From: Clostridia bacterium
Lineage (GTDB): Bacteria > Bacillota > Clostridia > Christensenellales > Borkfalkiaceae
Reading direction: 5' to 3'
DNA length: 13,299 bases
Assembly (NCBI GenBank): GCA_029071285.1
Contig: JAIEAS010000029.1
Coordinates: 1-13,299, forward strand
Of the stretch, positions 6,319 to 13,219 are shown piece after piece. How positions within the stretch are numbered: the first letter of the stretch is position 1; each line of letters opens with the position of its first letter. Below the pieces are notes generated by a model. The model worked only from the letters and a program-made list of their open reading frames with translations. It was not told the DNA's origin and did no database searches. The translations under genes were made by a program, and so were the position numbers.

Positions 6319-7011
6319 TTACTGCGCTCCGCCGAATCGCCGCTCTCTCGCGGCAAAGCTTGCAAGCGCCCTGTCAAACTCCGCGTCCGAAAAATCGGGA
6401 AACAGCGCGTCGGTAAAATACAACTCGGAATAAGCCGACTGATAGGTCAGAAAGTTCGAAAGCCGCATCTCGCCGCCCGTTCTTATTATCAGGTCGGGGT
6501 CGGGAACGCCGTCCGTGTATAAAAGTTTACCGAATTGCTCTACGGTAATTTTTTCGCCTTTTTCAACGGCTTTATTCACCGCGTTTACGATTTCACACCT
6601 GCCGCCGTAATTTATCGCAAAAACCAGCGTAAAGTCCGGGTTCTTTGGCGATAAGTTTTCCGCGTCGGTCAAAATTTTTACCACGTCCTGCGGCAGTGCG
6701 GAAATATCGCCTATTATCTTTATGCCCGAGCCCTGCTCGAAAAGTCTTTTTACGTTCACCGTAAAATACTTCCTTATAAGTCCGAAAAGCCCTTCAATCT
6801 CGTCAGCCGAACGGCGGGCAAGGTTTTCGGTGGACATAACGTAGACCGTAAGATATTTTATTCCCGACTTTTTCGCGTGCTCGGCAAGGGCAATCATTCT
6901 GTCCATGCCAGACTTGTGTCCGACGCTCCGCGGCATAAGCCGTTTTTTGGCCCACCTGCCGTTGCCGTCCATTATGACGCCGACGTGCACGGGCAGTTTA
7001 TTGTTTTCCAT
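6319..7011 (-). CDS. uppS: Isoprenyl (undecaprenyl) diphosphate synthase, cis-type
   Basis: Condenses isopentenyl diphosphate units onto farnesyl diphosphate in cis to make undecaprenyl diphosphate, the lipid carrier for peptidoglycan and other wall polymers. The product has 230 aa, a usual length for the family. HVGVIMDGNGRWAKKR (9-24) contains the catalytic D15 and the N17/R19/W20 binding residues. STEN (60-63), DPDLIIRTGGEMRLSNF (171-187) with R177, R183 and S185, and YSELYF with E196 are all present. Two usual tryptophans are replaced: STENW reads STENL, and SNFLLWQ reads SNFLTYQ. It starts 7 nt after frr with only a weak ribosome site, so coupling to frr is likely. The chain length cannot be read from sequence. 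Confidence 0.97.
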   Translation of the reverse strand: MENNKLPVHVGVIMDGNGRWAKKRLMPRSVGHKSGMDRMIALAEHAKKSGIKYLTVYVMSTENLARRSADEIEGLFGLIRKYFTVNVKRLFEQGSGIKIIGDISALPQDVVKILTDAENLSPKNPDFTLVFAINYGGRCEIVNAVNKAVEKGEKITVEQFGKLLYTDGVPDPDLIIRTGGEMRLSNFLTYQSAYSELYFTDALFPDFSDAEFDRALASFAARERRFGGAQ

Positions 7012-7018
7012 AATCCCG

Positions 7019-7591
7019 TTAAACGGTCATTATCTCCTTTTCCTTTGCCGCAACCGCGCTGTCAATCTGCGCAATCGCGTCGGATACGGCTTTTTCAACT
7101 TCCTTTTCAACGACGGCGGTTTCGTCCTCGGACAAAATCTTGTCGTTTTTAAGCTTCTTCAAGCCGTCCATTGCGTCGCGGCGGCAGTTGCGCGCCGCAA
7201 CCTTCGAGTCCTCGCCCGTCTTTCTTATCTGCTTCGTAAGCTCGCGCCTTCTCTCCTCGGTGAGGTCGGGGAAAACGAGGCGGATAACCTTGCCGTCGTT
7301 GGTCGGGGGTATGCCTATATTCGAAAGCTGAATGGCCTTTTCGATTCCCTTTAAAATGGAAGCGTCCCACGGTGAAATCACGAGACATCTGCCCTCCTGC
7401 ACGGAAATCGCCGCCGTCTGCGAAACGGGTGTCATCGCGCCGTAATAGTCCACCATTACCTTGTCGAGAATATGGGGGTTGGCTCTGCCCGCGCGCACTG
7501 CGGAAAATTCCTCTTTAAGTACGCTTACTGTCTTCGAAAGTTTGTCGTCAAGAATCAAAAGTATTTCTTCCGCCTGCTCGTTCTCTATCAT
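7019..7591 (-). CDS. frr: Ribosome recycling factor
   Basis: With EF-G it splits post-termination ribosomes so subunits and mRNA can be reused. The product has 190 aa, close to the usual 185. RAGRANP (33-39) is the conserved domain I hinge segment. DYYG..TP..Q (48-58) and NIGIPPTNDGKVIRL (91-105) are typical of domain II. The long C-terminal helix region has FPDLTEERRREL (107-118) and ARNCRRDA (133-140). It starts 2 nt after the stop of the membrane protein gene, and its ribosome site (GGAG) lies inside the end of that gene, so their translation is probably linked. In most Firmicutes frr follows pyrH directly; here one gene intervenes. Confidence 0.98.
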   Translation of the reverse strand: MIENEQAEEILLILDDKLSKTVSVLKEEFSAVRAGRANPHILDKVMVDYYGAMTPVSQTAAISVQEGRCLVISPWDASILKGIEKAIQLSNIGIPPTNDGKVIRLVFPDLTEERRRELTKQIRKTGEDSKVAARNCRRDAMDGLKKLKNDKILSEDETAVVEKEVEKAVSDAIAQIDSAVAAKEKEIMTV

Positions 7592-7593
7592 AA

Positions 7594-8202
7594 TCAGTTA
7601 TTCTCCTTTTCGGTTTCTGCGGGAATTTCCGCGGGTAGTATTTTCTGCGCTTTCGCGCTCTTTAAATCCAATATGTAGTTTACTGACATCGGCACGGTGA
7701 ATATTACCGTATATACCAGCTGCTGAATAAGCATTGACATCACGCTTGAATATATTGCAAACAGCGATGACATTACTTCTCCTCTTATCGGATGAGGCTT
7801 TAATGAGGCATACTCTTTACTGACGTATTCTTTATAAAAATCCGACCAGACGCAGGACGCCGCAATAATTAACACAAGGCACGCAACAACTGCAACAACG
7901 CTTAACGCAATGCAAACTGTTTTGCGCCATTTATTTTTAACAAACAGCGAAGCTGTTCCGGCACCCGCTCCTACAAAGGCAAAAACAGATGCGACCAGCG
8001 TTATTATTGCAAGCGGCTTTTGTCCGTCTTTAAATTCCGCCGCAGTCAAATATTCATAGCCGCTCCCCGCAGAATATTCCAATTTAACAAACGGCGTATT
8101 TGTAAGCATATCGATTGCATTATATAAAAGCGAAACCGCACCCGCAACCGCCGCAACCAACGCGATTATCTGAAAGAAGGTCAGGATTCTTTGCTTACTC
8201 AT
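7594..8202 (-). CDS. Four-helix membrane protein of unknown function between pyrH and frr
   Basis: Not a family I recognise. The product has 202 aa with four predicted membrane segments: about residues 9-30, 62-87, 95-117 and 145-178. A soluble loop between helices 1 and 2 (about 31-61) holds a G/Y-rich stretch. The second loop holds W119 and several Tyr and Lys residues. The C-terminus is charged and hydrophilic (KSAKAQK...ETEKENN). There are no catalytic motifs and no cysteine pairs. AGAGGG lies 8 nt before the ATG. It is co-oriented and tightly spaced (21 nt after pyrH, 2 nt before frr), hence almost surely co-transcribed. Its codon use looks more AT-rich than that of its neighbours, which suggests later insertion into the operon. 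It may be a lineage-specific membrane protein. Confidence 0.82.
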   Translation of the reverse strand: MSKQRILTFFQIIALVAAVAGAVSLLYNAIDMLTNTPFVKLEYSAGSGYEYLTAAEFKDGQKPLAIITLVASVFAFVGAGAGTASLFVKNKWRKTVCIALSVVAVVACLVLIIAASCVWSDFYKEYVSKEYASLKPHPIRGEVMSSLFAIYSSVMSMLIQQLVYTVIFTVPMSVNYILDLKSAKAQKILPAEIPAETEKENN

Positions 8203-8223
8203 AATTTATACCCTCTTTTAATT

Positions 8224-8934
8224 TTATTTATTGTCTATAACGGTGCCGATTTTTTCACCGCACACGGCTTTAATGAGGCAGTCCTTTTCGTCCAGACCGA
8301 ACGCAAGCACGGGAATGTTGTTTTCCATACACATCGTTGCCGCGGTCGTGTCCATCGCCTTTATTCCGTTGTTGATAATATCGATATATTTGATATGGTC
8401 GTACTTCTTCGCCTTTGGATTAAGCTTGGGGTCGCTGTCGTAAATGCCGTCGATATTCTTCGCCATAAGAAGAAGGTCCGCCTGAATTTCGCACGCGCGC
8501 TGAGCCGCAGCCGTATCGGTCGAGCAATAGGGGTTGCCCGTGCCGCACGCGAGAATTACTATTCTGCCCTTCTCGAAGTGGTGCAAAGCTTTTCGCAAAA
8601 TGTACGGCTCCGCGACCGAGGTCATTATAAGCGCGGTCTGAACGCGGGTGGGCATTCCGCGCTGTTCGAGCGCGTCCATCATCGCAAGCGAGTTCATAAC
8701 GGTTGCAAGCATACCCATATGGTCGGCAGTTGCGCGGTCCATCTGTTTGCCCTGTCTGCCGCGCCAGAAGTTTCCGCCGCCGATAACCAAAGCTATTTCC
8801 ACGCCCATATCGTGAACTCTTTTAATCTGTTCCACCACGCGCGAAATTACGTTTTCATCAAGGCCGTGCCCCTGCGGACCCGCAAGCGCCTCGCCCGAAA
8901 GTTTTATAAGTACCCTTTTGTATTTAGGCGACAT
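8224..8934 (-). CDS. pyrH: UMP kinase
   Basis: Phosphorylates UMP to UDP with ATP in the cytosol, a regulated step in pyrimidine nucleotide supply. The product has 236 aa, normal for the bacterial amino-acid-kinase-fold enzyme. Motifs seen: KLSGEAL (11-17, phosphate binding), IGGGNFWRG (51-59), DRATADHMGMLATVMN (66-81, UMP and GTP-site region), GTGNPYCSTDTAA (131-143; usually GTGNPFF.TDTAA) and KNIDGIYDSDP (159-169). AAGGAG lies 5 nt before the ATG. It is the first gene of the core operon here. In many Firmicutes rpsB and tsf precede it, but a large surface-protein gene and repeats do so here, and pyrH has its own promoter. Confidence 0.98.
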   Translation of the reverse strand: MSPKYKRVLIKLSGEALAGPQGHGLDENVISRVVEQIKRVHDMGVEIALVIGGGNFWRGRQGKQMDRATADHMGMLATVMNSLAMMDALEQRGMPTRVQTALIMTSVAEPYILRKALHHFEKGRIVILACGTGNPYCSTDTAAAQRACEIQADLLLMAKNIDGIYDSDPKLNPKAKKYDHIKYIDIINNGIKAMDTTAATMCMENNIPVLAFGLDEKDCLIKAVCGEKIGTVIDNK

Positions 8935-8973
8935 AAAAACTCCTTTTGCTGTAAATTAAATTTTATCTTCAAC

Positions 8974-9002
8974 ATTATAACAGACCCCCGCCCAAAAATC
9001 AA
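8974..9002 (-). promoter_or_regulatory. Sigma-A promoter of the pyrH operon
   Basis: On the minus strand TTGATT (9002-8997), a 17-nt spacer and TATAAT (8979-8974) form a near-ideal promoter. The first base would fall about 30-35 nt before the pyrH ATG, leaving room for the AAGGAG site. Confidence 0.75.
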
Positions 9003-9010
9003 CATATATA

Positions 9011-9049
9011 TCATAAAAAATTAACGGCGCGGACTTGTCGTCCGCGCCG
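9011..9049 (-). terminator. Terminator of the large surface-protein gene
   Basis: A perfect 10-bp GC-rich stem, CGGCGCGGAC (9025-9034) with GTCCGCGCCG (9040-9049) and a 5-nt loop. On the minus strand it is followed by TTAATTTTTTATG. It lies after the surface gene and its 3' repeat, directly before the pyrH promoter, so it separates the two transcription units. Confidence 0.8.
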
Positions 9050-9055
9050 CGTGTT

Positions 9056-9143
9056 TGTCATTCTGAGCGAAACGCAGTGGAGTCGAAGAATCTCCCGACT
9101 GCCCAGTCACCGACGAGACCCTTCGACCTCGCTCAGGGTGACA
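9056..9143. repeat. Dispersed palindromic repeat, copy A (3' of the surface gene)
   Basis: It begins TGTCATTCTGAGCG and ends CGCTCAGGGTGACA, which form an imperfect terminal inverted repeat. GGAGTCGAAGAATCTC in the left half mirrors GAGACCCTTCGACC in the right half. The ends and the centre (CAGTCACCG) are shared with the copy at 12925-13062, in the same orientation. This resembles the TCATTCTGAGCGAA-type intergenic hairpin repeats seen in many bacterial genomes. It encodes nothing. Confidence 0.85.
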
Positions 9144-9153
9144 GAATCGCTTT

Positions 9154-12100
9154 TTAATCAAGAGGGTCGTAGAAACCGTCTATATCGAAGTTTTCGTCCC
9201 TGCGTATCGCGCCGTTCTTGGTAGTGTCAACAGTCGTAGTGGTAGTAATCACCGCGTCGGAAGGATACTTCGCCGCGGGCGTTGCCGTTTCCGTTTTCTG
9301 CGGAAGTTCGGGAACGGACTGCGTTGCCGCAAGCTCGCCGTTTGCCATATTCCTTAACGTTGCCGCAACCAGCGCGCCCATCATATCCATTGAGTTGGGT
9401 TGATTGTACGACTGTTGGCTATAATCGAGAACACGGTTGTAGTTGTGCCCGTTGATATGCTCGCGCATAGCGGCGAGGTCTACGCTGTGGCGGGAATCTC
9501 TGTCAACGTGAGATTCCGCGCGCATTGCCGCAAGCTCTATGCGCTGTTCTGCATCATAACGCGCACGCTGCTCCGCCTGCATTGCGTTGAGCTGTGCTTC
9601 CATTCTCGCAAGCGCCATATCATTGCCGCCGCCGTAATTAGGCATTTGAGGATACTGCGGCATCATAGGCATTTGCTGATACTGCGGATACATAGGGTAC
9701 TGCATAGGCTGAGGCTGGTTCTGCGAATTCTGCATTGCCTGCAGCTGCGCCTGAGTTGCCTTGTTATCTGCGCGCAGTTCAGCCATCTGCTGGCGCATTT
9801 CTTTTAACAGCTCGTTATCAACACTCTGCACCTGCTGTACGGGTTGAGGCGGTACGGGCATTGCCTGCTGTTGAGGCTGTGCCATAGCCATACTTGCCAT
9901 ACCTGCCATTCCCGCGTTTGCCGCAGCCTGTGCTTTGATTTTTTCAAGCTCGGCTTCCTGCTTTGCCTTTGCCATTTCGCGCTCGTGTTCGAGCTGTTCT
10001 TCTCTGCGCCTCTTTTCCTCGGCGCGTTCCTCTTCGCGGCGGCGCTTCTCCTCTTCACGCTCTTCGTCGCGGCGGCGCTTTTCTTCCGCGCGCTCTTCTT
10101 CCTTGCGCCTTCTCTCTTCTTCGAGGCGGGCCTTTTCTTCTTCCTTAGCCGCCTTCTTCGCTTCGCGCTCTTCCTTACTCTTGCGGCGCTTGCAGGCAAC
10201 CACGATTATGATTATAAGAAGTATCAGCGCGGCAAGGGCAATGAGGAACCAGCACCATACGGGCATACCCACTTTAACGTCAGTCATAAAGTCCTTGACC
10301 TTGTTGAAGAAGGTAGCCATTCCGCCCGCCTTGGGTACGGTGTAAGATGCGTGCGGCGAAATGTCGCGGCCGATACCGTTATCGTAAGTCTGATTTTTGA
10401 ATACTATATCGTTGCGGTCGGCGCAATCGGCAAGAGATGCGGCAACGTAATACTTATTACCGCCTTCAAGCGTAACCTCGCTGAGTGCGTTATAGCTTTG
10501 GTCGTAGTAATTAACTTCGAATATAAGCGTGGGGTTGGGTCCCGTGGTCAGTGCCACGATACTTGCGGGCACGCCCTTGAAGGACAGCGCCGCACCCTCT
10601 TTGGTAAAGTTCCACGCCGAGGGAATCGTCGTATCGTAAACGTACTTTTGTATGTTCCAGTCAAGCTGCGCGCTCTTATCGTCGTCCGAAAGAGTTACGC
10701 TGTACGAAGGCTGTTCGGTAGTCACACTCTTTTTCGCGGCTGACTTCGCATTCTCGGGCAGAACGAAAATATAGTTGTCCTTGTACTCATCTTTTATCTT
10801 GAAGTATACCGAATAAGTATCTGCGTGATAACCCTCTAAAACGGAATCCGTCGTTATCATTTCGATTACGTCTTTGTCATACTTCAATAAATCGGAAATG
10901 TTTTGGGTAAGTCCGTTGAATACAAGGTTTGCGCTTCCGAGTGTGGGCGCCACGATTTTTTTAGGGCTTATGCTGACTACAAACTCGTCGTTGGCGAGTG
11001 TAAAAATATTTGCCGCAGCCGTGCCGAGCGTTATCTTTACGCAGTAATCGCCCGCGTCTTTGGGAAGTTCACCCGGTGCAAGTTCGTTGCCAACCGTAGG
11101 CGTTGTGCCCTTATAGTAGGTTACGGAAAAGTCCGTAACGCTTGTGTTGGTTACCACACCCTTTATTGATATATCGGATCTTGCAATTTTACCGTTGCCG
11201 TCATACTCTTCATTGATTGTTGCAGATATCTCGTCCCCGTTATAATACGCGATTGCCGATTCGGTATTAGTTACCGTAAATGCAATAGAATTGTACGGTG
11301 CTTCAACCTTATAGTTTTTGTTGTAACCCGTATCTGCGGCACTATCCAGCGCAATATTAAAGTTGTACAACCCTACCGGAATTGTAGTGGGCATATCTAC
11401 CACAATTTCGGTATCGGTAGAGCTTGCAACCGTCAATACGTTTGCGGGGTTATCCGCGTAGTAGAACTTCAAAGCGGGATACTCGTTATACGCTTTATCG
11501 AGCGTAACGGTCATCTGAACGCCGTTTGTGCCAAGTCCCCACTTGGGTACGCCTAAAACAAGTTTATTGCTCGTAATACCTGTTACAAGATCCCTTTTCT
11601 CGATTTCAAACTTAGCGGTCTTTGCGGCGGTTGTACCGTCAGCCCACTCGCAGTTATCCGTATCTTTCAGATTTATGTTTACGGTATATTTACCCGCGTT
11701 GGTCGCCTGGAAGGTATTTGAAGTAACCGTAAGTCCCATACCTCCGGGACCTGTTACTACGTTTGCCACGTCGTCCGGTGTTACCCCGTCCATTTTCATT
11801 GCAGTACTGTCAAAATTTGTATCGAGTGTAAAAGTCTGTGCGTTACCGTCGTAAGTCTGCTTATCAGGCGAAACAATTTCGGGAACGGTCAGTTGTTTTT
11901 TGTTAATTATAATGATAATCGTTTTTTCAGTGGTACTGCCGTCGTCCCAGGTAATATTGTTACTTATAGCGCTTGTTTTAAGCTTAAACTTTATTGTATA
12001 CGTGCCCGCCTTTGTAACGGTAATACTGCCGCTCCCTGTAGCGGTTGAAAGACTCGCAGGTGTGGTCGTATAATCGCTTGCGCTTATTGCGGTATCAACG

Positions 12101-12909
12101 GTCACCGTTACGTTATTGTAGGCACTAATATACGGATAGCTATTACTTGCCGAATCGTATAAGGGATCCGGGTCTGCATAAGTAAAGTTTACCGTATGCG
12201 GATTGCCGTCATAGGTATACGTTAAAGTGTCATTTGTATCAGGTACGGGTAATTCCGTTACCTCTACCTGAGTTAATGACGGTGCGTACCCTACGCCATA
12301 AGCTATCATCACCGAAGCAGATTTAGTGATAACGTTACCGATAAACTTGAAATAAGCGGTATAGGTTTGCGGTGCGCCGGTATCGTTAGTAAATATTACG
12401 TCATTAACAAAAAAATGGTAATTATCATAATAATTTGTTCCGATAGCCCACGAATGCTGCGCATAAGTTTGTATAAGTGTGCTGTACGTACCCTCTTTAT
12501 ACCTTTCGAGACGAAAATTTCCGGTAGTAAAAGGTGTGGGGGAACTAATATTATAATTATATGCTATTGCTTCCATCTCATACTTAACAGTGTATTGCGT
12601 GTAAGCGGGAACCGCAATTCCGATATTAAAAGTATGCTCAGCCGAAGAAGTTGAAGAATTATTTGTCGTTTCTTTAAGAGTAACGGTGTCAGTTACAGCC
12701 CCGTTCCCCCAACCAAGACCATTTGTAAAAGCACCCGAAATACTCGTGAAAGTGCCCGGCGTGAAGGTCGTGCTGACACTCGATAAGGTTTGGGCGTTGG
12801 CGTCAATTTTTTCAGCTTTGGGCAGTAAAAAGCCTATGCCAAGCGCTACCGCCGCCGCACAAAGCATAGCTAAAATTACCGTCAATAGATTTCTGTTTTT
12901 TGTTTTCAT
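9154..12909 (-). CDS. Giant single-pass surface protein: Ig-like MBG/YDG-type modules outside, charged helix and low-complexity tail inside
   Basis: The product has 1251 aa and probably acts in adhesion or envelope organisation; no specific function is assignable. A signal peptide lies at residues 1-39 (MKTKNR, hydrophobic core, ANA then Q). An N-terminal domain spans about 40-220. Ig-like modules follow near 228-330 (YDGNPHTVNFTY), 345-445 (TYDGNAQTFTL), 555-650 (EEYDGNGK) and 655-750 (LVFNGLTQNI), resembling MBG/YDG-type domains. A juxtamembrane domain reaches about 880. One transmembrane helix (884-906) is followed by KRRK, so the C-terminus should be cytoplasmic. That part has an E/R/K helix (907-992) with three 11-residue units around EEKRRR, a Q/M/P/Y-rich stretch (about 1000-1110), a second helical region with repeated LAAMR motifs, and the acidic tail DENFDIDGFYDPLD. 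No LPXTG motif is seen. ATG 12909 is chosen for its signal peptide and the AGGAG 7 nt upstream; the frame runs 37 codons further only by reading through a repeat. Confidence 0.9.
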   Translation of the reverse strand: MKTKNRNLLTVILAMLCAAAVALGIGFLLPKAEKIDANAQTLSSVSTTFTPGTFTSISGAFTNGLGWGNGAVTDTVTLKETTNNSSTSSAEHTFNIGIAVPAYTQYTVKYEMEAIAYNYNISSPTPFTTGNFRLERYKEGTYSTLIQTYAQHSWAIGTNYYDNYHFFVNDVIFTNDTGAPQTYTAYFKFIGNVITKSASVMIAYGVGYAPSLTQVEVTELPVPDTNDTLTYTYDGNPHTVNFTYADPDPLYDSASNSYPYISAYNNVTVTVDTAISASDYTTTPASLSTATGSGSITVTKAGTYTIKFKLKTSAISNNITWDDGSTTEKTIIIIINKKQLTVPEIVSPDKQTYDGNAQTFTLDTNFDSTAMKMDGVTPDDVANVVTGPGGMGLTVTSNTFQATNAGKYTVNINLKDTDNCEWADGTTAAKTAKFEIEKRDLVTGITSNKLVLGVPKWGLGTNGVQMTVTLDKAYNEYPALKFYYADNPANVLTVASSTDTEIVVDMPTTIPVGLYNFNIALDSAADTGYNKNYKVEAPYNSIAFTVTNTESAIAYYNGDEISATINEEYDGNGKIARSDISIKGVVTNTSVTDFSVTYYKGTTPTVGNELAPGELPKDAGDYCVKITLGTAAANIFTLANDEFVVSISPKKIVAPTLGSANLVFNGLTQNISDLLKYDKDVIEMITTDSVLEGYHADTYSVYFKIKDEYKDNYIFVLPENAKSAAKKSVTTEQPSYSVTLSDDDKSAQLDWNIQKYVYDTTIPSAWNFTKEGAALSFKGVPASIVALTTGPNPTLIFEVNYYDQSYNALSEVTLEGGNKYYVAASLADCADRNDIVFKNQTYDNGIGRDISPHASYTVPKAGGMATFFNKVKDFMTDVKVGMPVWCWFLIALAALILLIIIIVVACKRRKSKEEREAKKAAKEEEKARLEEERRRKEEERAEEKRRRDEEREEEKRRREEERAEEKRRREEQLEHEREMAKAKQEAELEKIKAQAAANAGMAGMASMAMAQPQQQAMPVPPQPVQQVQSVDNELLKEMRQQMAELRADNKATQAQLQAMQNSQNQPQPMQYPMYPQYQQMPMMPQYPQMPNYGGGNDMALARMEAQLNAMQAEQRARYDAEQRIELAAMRAESHVDRDSRHSVDLAAMREHINGHNYNRVLDYSQQSYNQPNSMDMMGALVAATLRNMANGELAATQSVPELPQKTETATPAAKYPSDAVITTTTTVDTTKNGAIRRDENFDIDGFYDPLD

Positions 12910-12916
12910 AATTATT

Positions 12917-12921
12917 CTCCT
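12917..12921 (-). promoter_or_regulatory. Ribosome binding site deciding the surface-protein start
   Basis: AGGAG on the minus strand, 7 nt before ATG 12909 and only a few bases from the edge of repeat copy B. No clear promoter is visible between here and the window end, so the promoter must lie beyond the repeat or be weak. Confidence 0.75.
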
Positions 12922-12924
12922 ATT

Positions 12925-13062
12925 TGTCATTCCGAGCGCTAGTAAGCCACGGGTGTCATACTGAGCGAAGCCGAACGTATCTACCCGTGGCTTCGGTACG
13001 ACGAGGAATCCCCCAACCACTCAGTCACCGTGGGGACCCTTCGGCTAACGCTCAGGGTGACA
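12925..13062. repeat. Dispersed palindromic repeat, copy B, with a nested inner palindrome
   Basis: The ends match copy A (TGTCATTCCGAGCG ... CGCTCAGGGTGACA), as does the CAGTCACCG centre. Its left half contains an extra perfect 11-bp inverted repeat, AAGCCACGGGT (12944-12954) and ACCCGTGGCTT (12983-12993). Between these arms is another half-unit, GTCATACTGAGCGAAGCCG. It therefore looks like a repeat inserted in a repeat. It lies directly upstream of the surface-gene ribosome site and would be in its 5' UTR. Confidence 0.82.
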
Positions 13063-13216
13063 TAAGTACTAATTCGGGATAAAGCGGGCGGCGCGGGTTC
13101 CACATTCGCACTTGTCCTTTCAGATTTTGCGCCGCCGCTTTTGCTCCCTTTTTCTTTCATTTGCTTTTGCAAAATCAGATAACGTGGTACGATTTTTTGC
13201 CCTTTTTGTCATTTCG
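13063..13216. other. Spacer between two repeat families, holding a long GC-rich inverted repeat
   Basis: AAAGCGGGCGGCGC (13081-13094) pairs with GCGCCGCCGCTTT (13129-13141) with one bulged G and a loop of about 34 nt. A T-rich stretch follows on the plus strand. A basic 30-codon ORF on the minus strand (13212-13120) begins ATG after AAGAGG, is K/R-rich, and ends inside the palindrome; it is too short to trust. No clear promoter for the surface gene was found here. Confidence 0.4.
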
Positions 13217-13219
13217 CCT

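Noticed and set aside
8191..9024. 277-aa plus-strand open frame opposite pyrH
   Set aside because: It is an antisense shadow: pyrH on the other strand has complete kinase motifs, and this frame lacks a ribosome site and recognisable domains.
9844..10743. 299-aa plus-strand open frame opposite the charged helix of the surface protein
   Set aside because: Low-complexity antisense of the E/R/K repeat region, giving Leu/Phe/Ala-rich and His-rich strings. No start signals are present.
12910..13020. 37-codon N-terminal extension of the surface protein
   Set aside because: The extension is a translation of the palindromic repeat and precedes a clear signal peptide with its own AGGAG site at ATG 12909.
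12981..13172. 63-aa minus-strand frame upstream of the surface gene
   Set aside because: It runs through repeat copy B and the GC-rich palindrome and has no convincing ribosome site.
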